From contig CAJTUM010000010.1 of NCBI GenBank assembly GCA_910579575.1, forward strand, positions 1-64,000: DNA of 64,000 nucleotides, given 5' to 3'. The translations under genes and the position numbers were made by a program. The stretch is from an uncultured Eubacteriales bacterium (lineage in GTDB: Bacteria; Bacillota; Clostridia; Oscillospirales; Butyricicoccaceae). Below are positions 32,266-40,346 of this stretch, piece after piece. Under the pieces are notes generated by a model. It was not told where the DNA came from. It did not search any database and worked only from the letters and a program-made list of their open reading frames with translations. The first letter of the stretch is position 1. Each line of letters begins with the position of its first letter.

Positions 32266-33687
32266 ATGAGTTATTCTCAAGAGCTGGCCCAATTGATCGA
32301 GGCCAGAAAAGAGGAATTCACCAACATCAGCGACAAGATCTGGGGATTCGCGGAATCCCGTTTCCAGGAGTTCCAGTCCTCCAATTTGCAGGCAGAATAT
32401 ATGCGGAGCCAGGGTTTTCGGGTTACGATAGGCGTGGCTGGGGAGGATACGGCCTTTATCGCCGAATATGGCCAGGGCAAGCCGATTGTGGCGTTGTTGG
32501 GCGAATACGACGCTCTTTCCGGCCTTTCCCAGCAGGCGAACAAGACGGAGCATTGCCCTCTGGAGCCGGGCAAGGACGGCCATGGTTGCGGCCATAATCT
32601 GCTGGGCACAGCCTCGTTAGCCGCCGCTGTGGCGCTGAAGGAATACATGGAGCAAAATAAGCTGCCTGGAACGATCCGGTATTACGGTTGTCCGGCAGAG
32701 GAGAACGCCGGCGGCAAGGCGTTTTTGGTGCGGGACGGCGCCTTTGCCGACTGCGATATCGCCGTTACTTGGCATCCGGGCTGGATGAACCAGGTGACTC
32801 CTTCTGGCTCTCTGGCCAATTTCCGTGTGTTTTATACCTTCCACGGCACGTCTTCTCATGCCGCCGGCGCTCCTCATTTGGGCCGCTCTGCTTTGGACGG
32901 CGTGGAAATCATGGACGTGGGCGTTAACTATATGCGGGAGCATATGATCGACGACGCCCGGATTCATTATGCCATCATCAATACCGGCGGCACGGCGCCC
33001 AATGTGGTCCAGTCGGAAGCCCAGGTGCTCTATGCCATCCGGGCCCCCAAAGTGACGCAAGTGAAGGAGCTTTTCGAGCGGGTGAACGACTGCGCCCGGG
33101 GCGCGGCGCTGATTACGGGCACTACTGTGGATATCAAGCAGGTGGCCGCCTATTCCGATTACCGGGCCAACGACGTGATCAGCGAACGCATTGGCGTTCA
33201 TATGGACGAGTTGTTGCCGGTGGGTTATACGGAAGAAGAAATGGAATACGCGAAAAAATTCCAACAAGTCATCACGGATTTGGATCGAAACAACCTGAAG
33301 GAAACAGCCAAAAAGTTGGCCGGCCGGGACAGCGCCAAGCTACTGGAAAAACCGCTGTTTGATTTCCGCATCACCAAGAGCTTGGGCGGCGGTAAGGGTT
33401 CCACCGATGTGGGCGACGTCAGCTGGGTTGTGCCCACAGGTCAATTCAGCGCCGTTACTTGGGCGGCGGGCACGCCGGGTCACGCCTGGCAGATTGTGGC
33501 CCAAGGAAAAGGCCCGGTGGCCCATAAGGGAATGCTGTTTGCCGCAAAGGTGATGGCCGCGACCGCCTATGATTTTTTGACTCAGCCCGATCTGGTGGAA
33601 AAAGCGAAAGAAAGCTGGCTGGCCGACCTGGATGGGGAAACGTATCCCAACGCTTTGCCCGCCGACGCCAAGCCGGAAATTTGGTAA
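32266..33687 (+). CDS. M20 family amidohydrolase, AbgB-like
   Basis: 473 aa. M20 metal-site motifs: LLGEYDAL (about 77-84), GHGCGHNLLG (about 105-114, His), CPAEENAGG (about 142-150, catalytic Glu pair), TWHPGW and a late His in AGTPGHAW. The dimerisation domain (about 185-320) carries FHGTSSHAAGAPHLGRSALD. The length and sequence fit aminobenzoyl-glutamate utilisation protein B, which hydrolyses p-aminobenzoyl-glutamate or similar amides; substrate is not certain. AAGGAGG 7 nt before ATG. Monocistronic. Confidence 0.85.
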   Translation: MSYSQELAQLIEARKEEFTNISDKIWGFAESRFQEFQSSNLQAEYMRSQGFRVTIGVAGEDTAFIAEYGQGKPIVALLGEYDALSGLSQQANKTEHCPLEPGKDGHGCGHNLLGTASLAAAVALKEYMEQNKLPGTIRYYGCPAEENAGGKAFLVRDGAFADCDIAVTWHPGWMNQVTPSGSLANFRVFYTFHGTSSHAAGAPHLGRSALDGVEIMDVGVNYMREHMIDDARIHYAIINTGGTAPNVVQSEAQVLYAIRAPKVTQVKELFERVNDCARGAALITGTTVDIKQVAAYSDYRANDVISERIGVHMDELLPVGYTEEEMEYAKKFQQVITDLDRNNLKETAKKLAGRDSAKLLEKPLFDFRITKSLGGGKGSTDVGDVSWVVPTGQFSAVTWAAGTPGHAWQIVAQGKGPVAHKGMLFAAKVMAATAYDFLTQPDLVEKAKESWLADLDGETYPNALPADAKPEIW

Positions 33688-34055
33688 AAAAGCAGAATTT
33701 TCGTTGAGCAGAAAAGAACGGAGACGTTGTATCGAAACCGTTTGGACCCATCGGCGGGCGGAGGCTCGGTTTTCTCCAAGAGAACAGGGCGCGACAGCCT
33801 ATGGCGGAAGCAGAGTTGCCGGCGCCGTCTCTCGGGAGGAGAGTCAGTTCCCCTCCCGCCCGTCCGTGGGGTCTTCTGGCAGGAATCTGCGCCCTGACCC
33901 CGGTTCCAGGCACAAAGGCTTATTTGCCGTCTGAGCGGATACAGAGTTTGGCCGCTAGGCCTCTCGACGAAAAAATTAGAGATTTTTAGGGAAATCAGCT
34001 TTTCAAAAGCGGCGAAATCGTTTAGAATAAAAGAAAACAAAAACGGGGGCATGAT
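33688..34055. other. Intergenic region upstream of pyrH, 368 nt
   Basis: No gene seen. Imperfect promoter TTTTCA, 17-bp spacer, TAGAAT lies just before pyrH (about 34000-34028). The rest is GC-rich with short inverted repeats such as TCTCGGGAGGAGAG, which might fold, but it matches no RNA family I know. Confidence 0.4.
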
Positions 34056-34778
34056 ATGGAAACGCTGAAATACAAAAGGGTGCTGCTGAAGGTCAGCGGC
34101 GAAGCCTTGGCCGGCCAGCAGGCAGGTCGCCGAGGCGTCGATTTTGATATGCTGGAATCCGTGGCGGCGGCTGTGCGCCAGTGCGTGGATCTGGGCGTAC
34201 AGATCGGCGTGGTGGTGGGCGGCGGCAACTTCTGGCGGGGATTAAAGGACGGCAAAGAGATGGAGCGCACCAGAGCCGACCATATGGGGATGCTGGCCAC
34301 GACCATCAACGCCCTGGCCTTGGCCGACGTGTTGGAAAAGGCCGGCGTCACCGTCCGGGTGCAGACGGCCATCGATATGAGCAAAATCGCCGAGCCTTAT
34401 GTCCGGCTGAGGGCCATCCGTCATTTGGAAAAGGGTCGCGTGGTGATTTTCGCCTGCGGCACGGGCAACCCCTTCTTTTCAACGGATACGGCGGCCGCTC
34501 TGCGGGCGGCGGAGATCGACGCCGACGTTCTGCTGCTGGCCAAAAATGTGGACGGCGTTTATGATTCGGATCCGGCCGTCAACCCAGACGCCAAGAAAAT
34601 CGATTCCCTCACCTATGGTCAGGTGCTGCAAAACCGCCTCCAGGTGATGGATTCCACTGCGATAACCCTTGCGATGGACAATAAAATACCGTTGCTGGTG
34701 TTTGCAATCAAAGACCCTGAAAATATTTTAAGAGCGCTGAGAGGCGAGCATATCGGCTCGATTATAGGGGAGGAATAA
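34056..34778 (+). CDS. pyrH: UMP kinase
   Basis: 240 aa. Amino-acid-kinase fold: KRVLLKVSGEALAG (about 6-19), VVVGGGNFWRG (about 49-59), MGMLATTINALALADVLE (about 73-90) and VLLLAKNVDGVYDSDP. Phosphorylates UMP to UDP in the cytoplasm. First gene of the pyrH-frr-uppS-cdsA-dxr-rseP-ispG-polC run; rpsB and tsf, frequent upstream neighbours, are not here. Confidence 0.97.
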   Translation: METLKYKRVLLKVSGEALAGQQAGRRGVDFDMLESVAAAVRQCVDLGVQIGVVVGGGNFWRGLKDGKEMERTRADHMGMLATTINALALADVLEKAGVTVRVQTAIDMSKIAEPYVRLRAIRHLEKGRVVIFACGTGNPFFSTDTAAALRAAEIDADVLLLAKNVDGVYDSDPAVNPDAKKIDSLTYGQVLQNRLQVMDSTAITLAMDNKIPLLVFAIKDPENILRALRGEHIGSIIGEE

Positions 34779-34783
34779 AAAAT

Positions 34784-35338
34784 ATGAGCAATCAATATCA
34801 ACAATACCAAGACAAAATGCAGAAGACAGTGGACGTGCTGAAAAACGAGTTCACCACCATCCGCACCGGCCGGCCCAGCGCCGCTGTGCTCAACAAGGTG
34901 AATGTGGATTATTACGGCGTGCCCACTCCCATTCAGCAGGTGGGGACAATCTCCTCGCCGGACGCCCACAGCCTGATGATTCAGCCCTATGATTCCAGCG
35001 TGCTCAAGGCGGTAGAAAAAGCGATTCTGGCTTCGGACGTGGGTATCACCCCTCAAAACGACGGCAAAGCCATTCGTCTGACTTTCCCGCCGCTGACAGA
35101 GGAGCGCCGCAAGGAGCTGACCAAGCTGGTGGCCAAATACGCCGAGGAGGCCAAGGTGGCGATTCGCAATGTGCGGCGAGACGCTATGGACGATTTCAAA
35201 GCCCAGAAAAAGGCGTCTGAAATGACGGAAGACGATTACAAGCTGGCGGAAAAAGAGATCCAGAACCTGACGGATAAATTCATCAAGGACGTGGATGCGG
35301 AAAGCGCTAAAAAAGAGAAAGAGCTGCTGGAGATCTGA
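34784..35338 (+). CDS. frr: Ribosome recycling factor
   Basis: 184 aa, full length. Contains TIRTGRPSAAVLNKV (about 27-41), QPYDSSVLKAVEKAI and VAIRNVRRDAMD, the three-helix-bundle landmarks. Splits post-termination ribosomes with EF-G. Five nt after pyrH; followed by a terminator, so partial transcription stop before uppS is likely. Confidence 0.97.
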   Translation: MSNQYQQYQDKMQKTVDVLKNEFTTIRTGRPSAAVLNKVNVDYYGVPTPIQQVGTISSPDAHSLMIQPYDSSVLKAVEKAILASDVGITPQNDGKAIRLTFPPLTEERRKELTKLVAKYAEEAKVAIRNVRRDAMDDFKAQKKASEMTEDDYKLAEKEIQNLTDKFIKDVDAESAKKEKELLEI

Positions 35339-35366
35339 TCCAGCGGCAAGGGCGGCGACGCCTGAG

Positions 35367-35395
35367 CCGGGCGCATCGCTGCGCCCGGTTTCTTT
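35367..35395 (+). terminator. Terminator between frr and uppS
   Basis: CCGGGCGCA TCGC TGCGCCCGG followed by TTTCTTT. It may lower but not abolish read-through to the downstream essential genes. Confidence 0.75.
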
Positions 35396-35416
35396 GCAGC
35401 GGAAAACGCAGGGAAA

Positions 35417-36193
35417 ATGCGGAAAGAGACAGATGGAGGAAGTGTGGTTAGCTTGAGCAATAAGGCGCTGACGCCCCTGGACATGGACAATATTCCCCGG
35501 CATATCGCCATTGTGATGGATGGCAACGGCCGTTGGGCCCGAAAGCGGGGCCTGCCTCGAAAAGCCGGTCATTCCGCCGGCAGCGAAACCTTTCGTCGAG
35601 CGGCGGAAATCCTGGCGGAGCTGGGGGTGGAGCATATGACAGTCTACGCCTGGTCTACAGAAAATGAAGAAAAACGCCCCCCGGAGGAAACGCGGGAAAT
35701 CATGGGGCTGTTGGAACGGTACCTGAAAAAATCTGTCCGAGAGTTGACAGAAAACAACATCCAGCTGGGTTTCTGGGGAGATACCGCCGCCCTTTCCCCC
35801 AAATTGCAGGCGCTAATTGCCCAAACAGACGAAATCAGCAAGAAATGCACGGGGATGCAGGTTCACGTCTGCATGAATTACGGCGGGCGGGACGAAATTC
35901 TGCGGGCTGCTCGAGCGCTGGCCCGGGACTGCGCCTCAGGCGCGGTTCAGCCAGAGCAAATTGACGAAGCCGCCTTGGAATCCCGGATGTATTGCCATGG
36001 GACGCCGCCGCCGGATCTGCTGATTCGCCCTGGCGGCGAACAAAGGCTGTCCAACTTCCTGCTGTGGGAATGCGCCTACAGCGAGTTTTATTTTACTGAC
36101 GCCCTATGGCCGGATTTTGACGAGGAGCAGATTCGGCTGGCTATCGCCGCGTATCAGCGGCGCAGCCGGCGGTTTGGAGGGCTGACGGAATGA
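35417..36193 (+). CDS. uppS: Undecaprenyl diphosphate synthase
   Basis: 258 aa in the longest ATG form. Cis-prenyltransferase motifs: HIAIVMDGNGRWARKRGL (about 29-46, with the catalytic Asp), GHSAGSE, YAWSTENEEKRPPEE and the late RPGGEQRLSNFLLWECAYSE (about 211-230). It makes the C55 lipid carrier for wall synthesis. Start is uncertain: GTG at 35444 or TTG at 35453 lie after GGAGG and would give the usual shorter N-terminus. ATGA overlap with cdsA. Confidence 0.93.
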   Translation: MRKETDGGSVVSLSNKALTPLDMDNIPRHIAIVMDGNGRWARKRGLPRKAGHSAGSETFRRAAEILAELGVEHMTVYAWSTENEEKRPPEETREIMGLLERYLKKSVRELTENNIQLGFWGDTAALSPKLQALIAQTDEISKKCTGMQVHVCMNYGGRDEILRAARALARDCASGAVQPEQIDEAALESRMYCHGTPPPDLLIRPGGEQRLSNFLLWECAYSEFYFTDALWPDFDEEQIRLAIAAYQRRSRRFGGLTE

Positions 36194-36996
36194 AAACAAG
36201 AGTGATTTCTGCGGCGGCGGGGCTGGCGCTGTTTATTTTGATTGTCTATGCGGCGCCTTCCTGGGCGGCTGTGGCGGCCTTTTGCCTGATCTGCGCCATC
36301 GCCGCCTATGAAGCTCTGCACAATACTCATGTGCTGGAAAAAGGCCTGCCCTTATGGCTCTGTTGCCTGGCGGCCTTCTGCCTGCCGGCGGCTACGGCCT
36401 ATGACGCGGCTTATTTGCTGCCCCTGCTTTACGCTTTTTCGCTGGCCCTATTTTTGTGGGCGGTGCTTCACCCTCAGCAGATTACCTTTGAGCAAATCGC
36501 CCAATGTTATCTTGGGGCCTTTGTCCTTCCGTTTCTGCTGTCTGGCGTGCTGCGCATTCTGGTCCAATATGAAGAAGGGCGGCTTTATGTGCTGGCTCCG
36601 TTTTTGGCGGCCTGGTGCTGCGATAGCTTTGCCCAGATTACCGGCATATTGTTTGGCAAGCGCAAGCTGATTCCCCAGGTCAGCCCTAAAAAAACAGTGG
36701 AAGGCTCCGCCGGCGGCCTGTTGGGCGGCGTGGCCGGCCTGCTGATTTACGGCTTCATAGCCGGCCGTTGGTTTGGCGGGCATCCTAACTACCCGTTGCT
36801 GGCCATGGGAGGGCTGGCGGGCAGTTTGGCTGGAATGTTGGGGGATCTGGCTATGTCCCTGCTCAAGCGCAAAAGCGGCATTAAGGATTATGGAAATATC
36901 ATGCCCGGGCACGGCGGTATTCTAGATCGGTTTGACAGCGTGCTGTTTACGGCGCCTCTCTTTGAGCTGCTGTTCCGTTTTACCAATATTTTGTAA
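36190..36996 (+). CDS. cdsA: Phosphatidate cytidylyltransferase
   Basis: 268 aa with about seven membrane helices. The CDS-family signature is near the C-terminus: SLLKRKSGIKDYGNIMPGHG (about 222-241), then GILDRFDS. Converts phosphatidic acid and CTP to CDP-diacylglycerol for phospholipid synthesis at the membrane. Start ATG overlaps the uppS stop by 4 nt. Confidence 0.95.
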   Translation: MKTRVISAAAGLALFILIVYAAPSWAAVAAFCLICAIAAYEALHNTHVLEKGLPLWLCCLAAFCLPAATAYDAAYLLPLLYAFSLALFLWAVLHPQQITFEQIAQCYLGAFVLPFLLSGVLRILVQYEEGRLYVLAPFLAAWCCDSFAQITGILFGKRKLIPQVSPKKTVEGSAGGLLGGVAGLLIYGFIAGRWFGGHPNYPLLAMGGLAGSLAGMLGDLAMSLLKRKSGIKDYGNIMPGHGGILDRFDSVLFTAPLFELLFRFTNIL

Positions 36997-37013
36997 GCCG
37001 AGAGGGGAAGACT

Positions 37014-38168
37014 ATGAAAAAGGTTTCCATTCTGGGTTCTACCGGCAGCATCGGAACCCAAGCTCTGGATGTGATATCCCGCTGGCCAGAGGAGTTTTCT
37101 GTCTGCGCTTTGGCGGCAGGGCGAAACATTGATTTGCTGGAAGAGCAGATCCGGGCGTTCCGCCCTCAGCTCGCTTCAGTAGCGGAGGAAAGAGCGGCTT
37201 TGGAGCTCCGTCGACGAACAGCGGATACCCCTTGCCGAGTGGTCTGGGGGCAGGAAGGCTTGGAAGAAGCGGCTTCCTTCCCGCAGGCGGACATCGCGCT
37301 CAACGCCTTAGTGGGAGTGGCCGGTTTGAATCCTACCATCTGGGCGCTGGAGGCCGGAAAGCAGCTGGCCCTGGCCAACAAAGAATCTCTGGTGTGCGCC
37401 GGCGAAATCGTGATGGATCTGGCCGCCCAAAAGGGGATTCGGATTCTGCCGGTGGACAGCGAACATTCGGCGATTTTTCAGTCCCTGGGCAATTATCCCA
37501 ACAGCGCCATTCGCCGGATTTGGCTCACGGCTTCCGGCGGGCCTTTTTTCGGAAGAGATTGGGAAGAACTGGCGGATGTGAAGGCGGCGGACGCTCTAAA
37601 GCACCCCAATTGGTCCATGGGCAGCAAGATTACAGTGGATTCCTCCACCATGATGAACAAAGGGTTTGAAGTGATCGAGGCCTTATGGCTTTTCGGACTA
37701 AAGCCAGAGCAGGCGGAAGTTGTGGTTCACCGGGAGAGCGTCCTGCATTCGGCGGTTGAATTTGAGGACGGCTGCGTCATTGGCCAGATGTCTCCGCCGG
37801 ATATGCGTTTGCCGATTCAGTATGCTTTGACCTATCCTCGGCGTCTGCCAGGGAATTGGCCTCGATTGGATTTATTTTCTGTGGGCAAGCTGACGTTCTG
37901 TCCGCCAGATCGACAAGCCTTTCCCTGTTTGGCCTTGTGCGAGCAGGCGGGCCGTCAGGGAGGGGACCGGGGCGTTGTGCTCAATGCAGCCAATGAAATG
38001 GCGGTGGAGCTCTTTTTGCAGGGCAAAATTGGTTATCGGCAAATCTATCAGCTGTGCCGCCAGGCGCTGGACGACAATGAATTTACGCCGGCGCCTACGC
38101 GAAAGCAGATTTTTGAGACGGACGCCAAAGTCCGCCGGCAGATCCGCCGGTTGGCCTTGGCAGATTGA
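37014..38168 (+). CDS. dxr: 1-deoxy-D-xylulose 5-phosphate reductoisomerase
   Basis: 384 aa. N-terminal NADPH site SILGSTGSIGTQALDVI (about 4-20); LANKESLVCAGE (about 120-131); metal and substrate residues in ILPVDSEHSAIFQ and WLTASGGPFF; SMGSKITVDSSTMMNKG (about 201-217). Commits to the MEP isoprenoid pathway, which ispG continues downstream and which feeds UppS. Confidence 0.96.
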   Translation: MKKVSILGSTGSIGTQALDVISRWPEEFSVCALAAGRNIDLLEEQIRAFRPQLASVAEERAALELRRRTADTPCRVVWGQEGLEEAASFPQADIALNALVGVAGLNPTIWALEAGKQLALANKESLVCAGEIVMDLAAQKGIRILPVDSEHSAIFQSLGNYPNSAIRRIWLTASGGPFFGRDWEELADVKAADALKHPNWSMGSKITVDSSTMMNKGFEVIEALWLFGLKPEQAEVVVHRESVLHSAVEFEDGCVIGQMSPPDMRLPIQYALTYPRRLPGNWPRLDLFSVGKLTFCPPDRQAFPCLALCEQAGRQGGDRGVVLNAANEMAVELFLQGKIGYRQIYQLCRQALDDNEFTPAPTRKQIFETDAKVRRQIRRLALAD

Positions 38169-38242
38169 CGAACGCTCCCCCTGGGGCGCTCTGGACGCAA
38201 ACAGAAAAATTCCGCAATAATTCAAGGAGCAGGTGATTCTTT

Positions 38243-39280
38243 TTGTCCATTCTCATTGCAGTGTTGGTGTTCGGCCTGATTGTTTTTCTTCATGAGTTGG
38301 GGCATTTTACAGCGGCCAAACTCTCTGGAGTGACAGTTTACCGCTTTTCCATTGGTTTTGGTCCAGCGTTGATCAAAAAGGAAATCGGCGGCACATTGTA
38401 CGCCATACGTCTGTTGCCTTTGGGAGGCAGCGTGGTGATGAAAGGGGAATACGACGAGGAAGGCCGCGAAGTGGAAGACAGGACGGGCAGCTTTAGCGCC
38501 GCCAGCCTGCCTCGCCGCTTTGCCATCTGCGTGGCCGGGCCGCTGATGAACTTTATCACCGGCCTGCTGTTGATTGTCATTACCATGTGGCCTGCCGTCC
38601 GCCTGCCCACCAACCTGATTGCTCAGGCAGAGCCAGAGGTTCAGCAGCTGGGCATTCAGGAGGGAGACCGGATTACGGCCGTCAACGATTTTCATATTTT
38701 TGTTTATGGAGATATTTCTAGCGCTTTGCAGCTGGGCGTCGGTCAGCCCTTCGATATCACGTTGCTGCGGGACGGGGAGAAAATCCAGCTGAAGGATTTG
38801 CCCCTGGAACTGCATACCTATGACAACCAAGACGGAACCCAAAGTCGCCGCTATGGCCTGAGCTTTGCCACAGAAGAGGCTACCGTCGGCGCCAAACTGC
38901 GGTACAGCCTGCGCAATTCCGGCAGCTTTGTGCAATCGGTGATCCAAGGGCTGAAGATGATGATCCAAGGACGGGTGGAAAAGAACGACATGATGGGAAC
39001 GGTGGGTATTGCCAATGAAATCAGCGCCCGGGCCAAGACTTCGGCTCTGGATATGTGGTATTTCGTTTCCTTTCTGTCTATCAATCTGGCGGTGATGAAC
39101 CTGTTGCCTATCCCAGGGCTGGATGGAGGAAAAATCCTGTTTTTGCTTGTGGAAGCCATTCGCCGCAAGCCTGCTCCGGTGAAATATGAAGCCATTATTC
39201 AGGCGGTGTTTCTGGGGCTGCTGTTCTTGCTGTTTATTTTTGTAACCTTTAACGATGTGATGCGCCTGATGGGGAGGTAA
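38243..39280 (+). CDS. rseP: RIP metalloprotease, site-2 protease
   Basis: 345 aa. Zinc site HELGH in VFLHELGHFTAAK (about 14-26), a PDZ domain (about 115-180: GIQEGDRITAVNDFHIF) and the second catalytic motif NLLPIPGLDGGKIL (about 285-298). Intramembrane protease that frees membrane-tethered regulators. Start is TTG 38243, with AAGGAG 13 nt upstream, longer than ideal; no better start is available. Confidence 0.93.
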   Translation: MSILIAVLVFGLIVFLHELGHFTAAKLSGVTVYRFSIGFGPALIKKEIGGTLYAIRLLPLGGSVVMKGEYDEEGREVEDRTGSFSAASLPRRFAICVAGPLMNFITGLLLIVITMWPAVRLPTNLIAQAEPEVQQLGIQEGDRITAVNDFHIFVYGDISSALQLGVGQPFDITLLRDGEKIQLKDLPLELHTYDNQDGTQSRRYGLSFATEEATVGAKLRYSLRNSGSFVQSVIQGLKMMIQGRVEKNDMMGTVGIANEISARAKTSALDMWYFVSFLSINLAVMNLLPIPGLDGGKILFLLVEAIRRKPAPVKYEAIIQAVFLGLLFLLFIFVTFNDVMRLMGR

Positions 39281-39284
39281 AACA

Positions 39285-40346
39285 ATGGGCGGGAAGACCA
39301 AGCAAATTATGGCGGGAGGCGTGGCGATAGGCGGCGGCGCGCCCCTTTCCATCCAATCGATGACCAACACGAAAACCGCCGACGCGGAGGGCACGCTGGC
39401 GCAGCTGGAGCGGCTGGCCCAGGCGGGCTGTCAGATCGCCCGGCTGGCTGTGCCGGATTTGGAGGCCGCTCGAGCCTTTGGCCTCATCCGAGCCAAATCT
39501 CCTCTGCCGCTGGTAGCGGATATCCACTTCGATTACCGCCTGGCTGTGGCCGCGGCGGAGGAGGGGGCGGATAAAATCCGTATCAACCCGGGCAATATCG
39601 GCTCTCCCGAGGGAGTCAAGGCTGTGGCTCGAACCTGCCGAGAGAAAAAAATTCCGATCCGCATCGGCGTCAACGGCGGCTCTCTGGAAAAAGAGCTGTT
39701 GGCAAAATACGGCGGGCCCAAAGCCGAGGCTTTGGTAGAAAGCGCCTTGGGCCATATCCGTCTGTTGAACGATCAGGGCTTTGACGATATCTGCGTCTCG
39801 CTGAAATCTTCCAACGTGATGGAGAATATCCAGGCCTATCGGCTGATGGCGGAGCAGACCGATTATCCGTTGCACCTGGGGGTCACGGAGGCGGGGACCC
39901 GCCATATGGGCTTGTTGAAATCTGCCGCCGCCTTTGGCGCTCTTCTGGCCGACGGCATCGGCGACACGCTGCGGGTGTCGCTAACGGCGGATCCTGTTGA
40001 GGAGGTCTATGCTGCTCTGGACATTCTGAAAGCGTTGGGCCTGCACAGCCAGGGAGCGGTGATGATATCCTGCCCCACCTGCGGCCGGACCAAAGTGAAC
40101 CTGATTCCCATTGCCGAAGAAGTGGAACGTCGCTTGGCTGGGCTGAAAAGCCGCGTCACCGTGGCGGTGATGGGCTGCGCTGTCAACGGCCCAGGGGAGG
40201 CTCGAGAGGCCGATCTTGGAGTGGCTTGCGGCGCAGACGAAGGGTTGATTTTTGCCAAAGGAGAAATTATTGGAAAGGCGCCTGCCGAGCAGATTGTGGA
40301 AGCTTTGGCAGAGCAGGTCATGCTGTTGACGGGCGAACGGATATGA
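39285..40346 (+). CDS. ispG: 4-hydroxy-3-methylbut-2-enyl-diphosphate synthase
   Basis: 353 aa. N-terminal barrel with PLSIQSMTNTKTAD (about 20-33) and NPGNIGS; C-terminal Fe-S domain with CPTCGRTKVNL (about 264) and GCAVNGPGEAREAD (about 301), giving the three cluster cysteines. Reductive step of the MEP pathway. Overlaps polC by 4 nt. Confidence 0.97.
   Translation: MGGKTKQIMAGGVAIGGGAPLSIQSMTNTKTADAEGTLAQLERLAQAGCQIARLAVPDLEAARAFGLIRAKSPLPLVADIHFDYRLAVAAAEEGADKIRINPGNIGSPEGVKAVARTCREKKIPIRIGVNGGSLEKELLAKYGGPKAEALVESALGHIRLLNDQGFDDICVSLKSSNVMENIQAYRLMAEQTDYPLHLGVTEAGTRHMGLLKSAAAFGALLADGIGDTLRVSLTADPVEEVYAALDILKALGLHSQGAVMISCPTCGRTKVNLIPIAEEVERRLAGLKSRVTVAVMGCAVNGPGEAREADLGVACGADEGLIFAKGEIIGKAPAEQIVEALAEQVMLLTGERI

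Noticed and set aside
31973..32269. 98-codon ORF upstream of the M20 gene
   Set aside because: No binding site, biased composition, and it runs into the RBS of the next gene.
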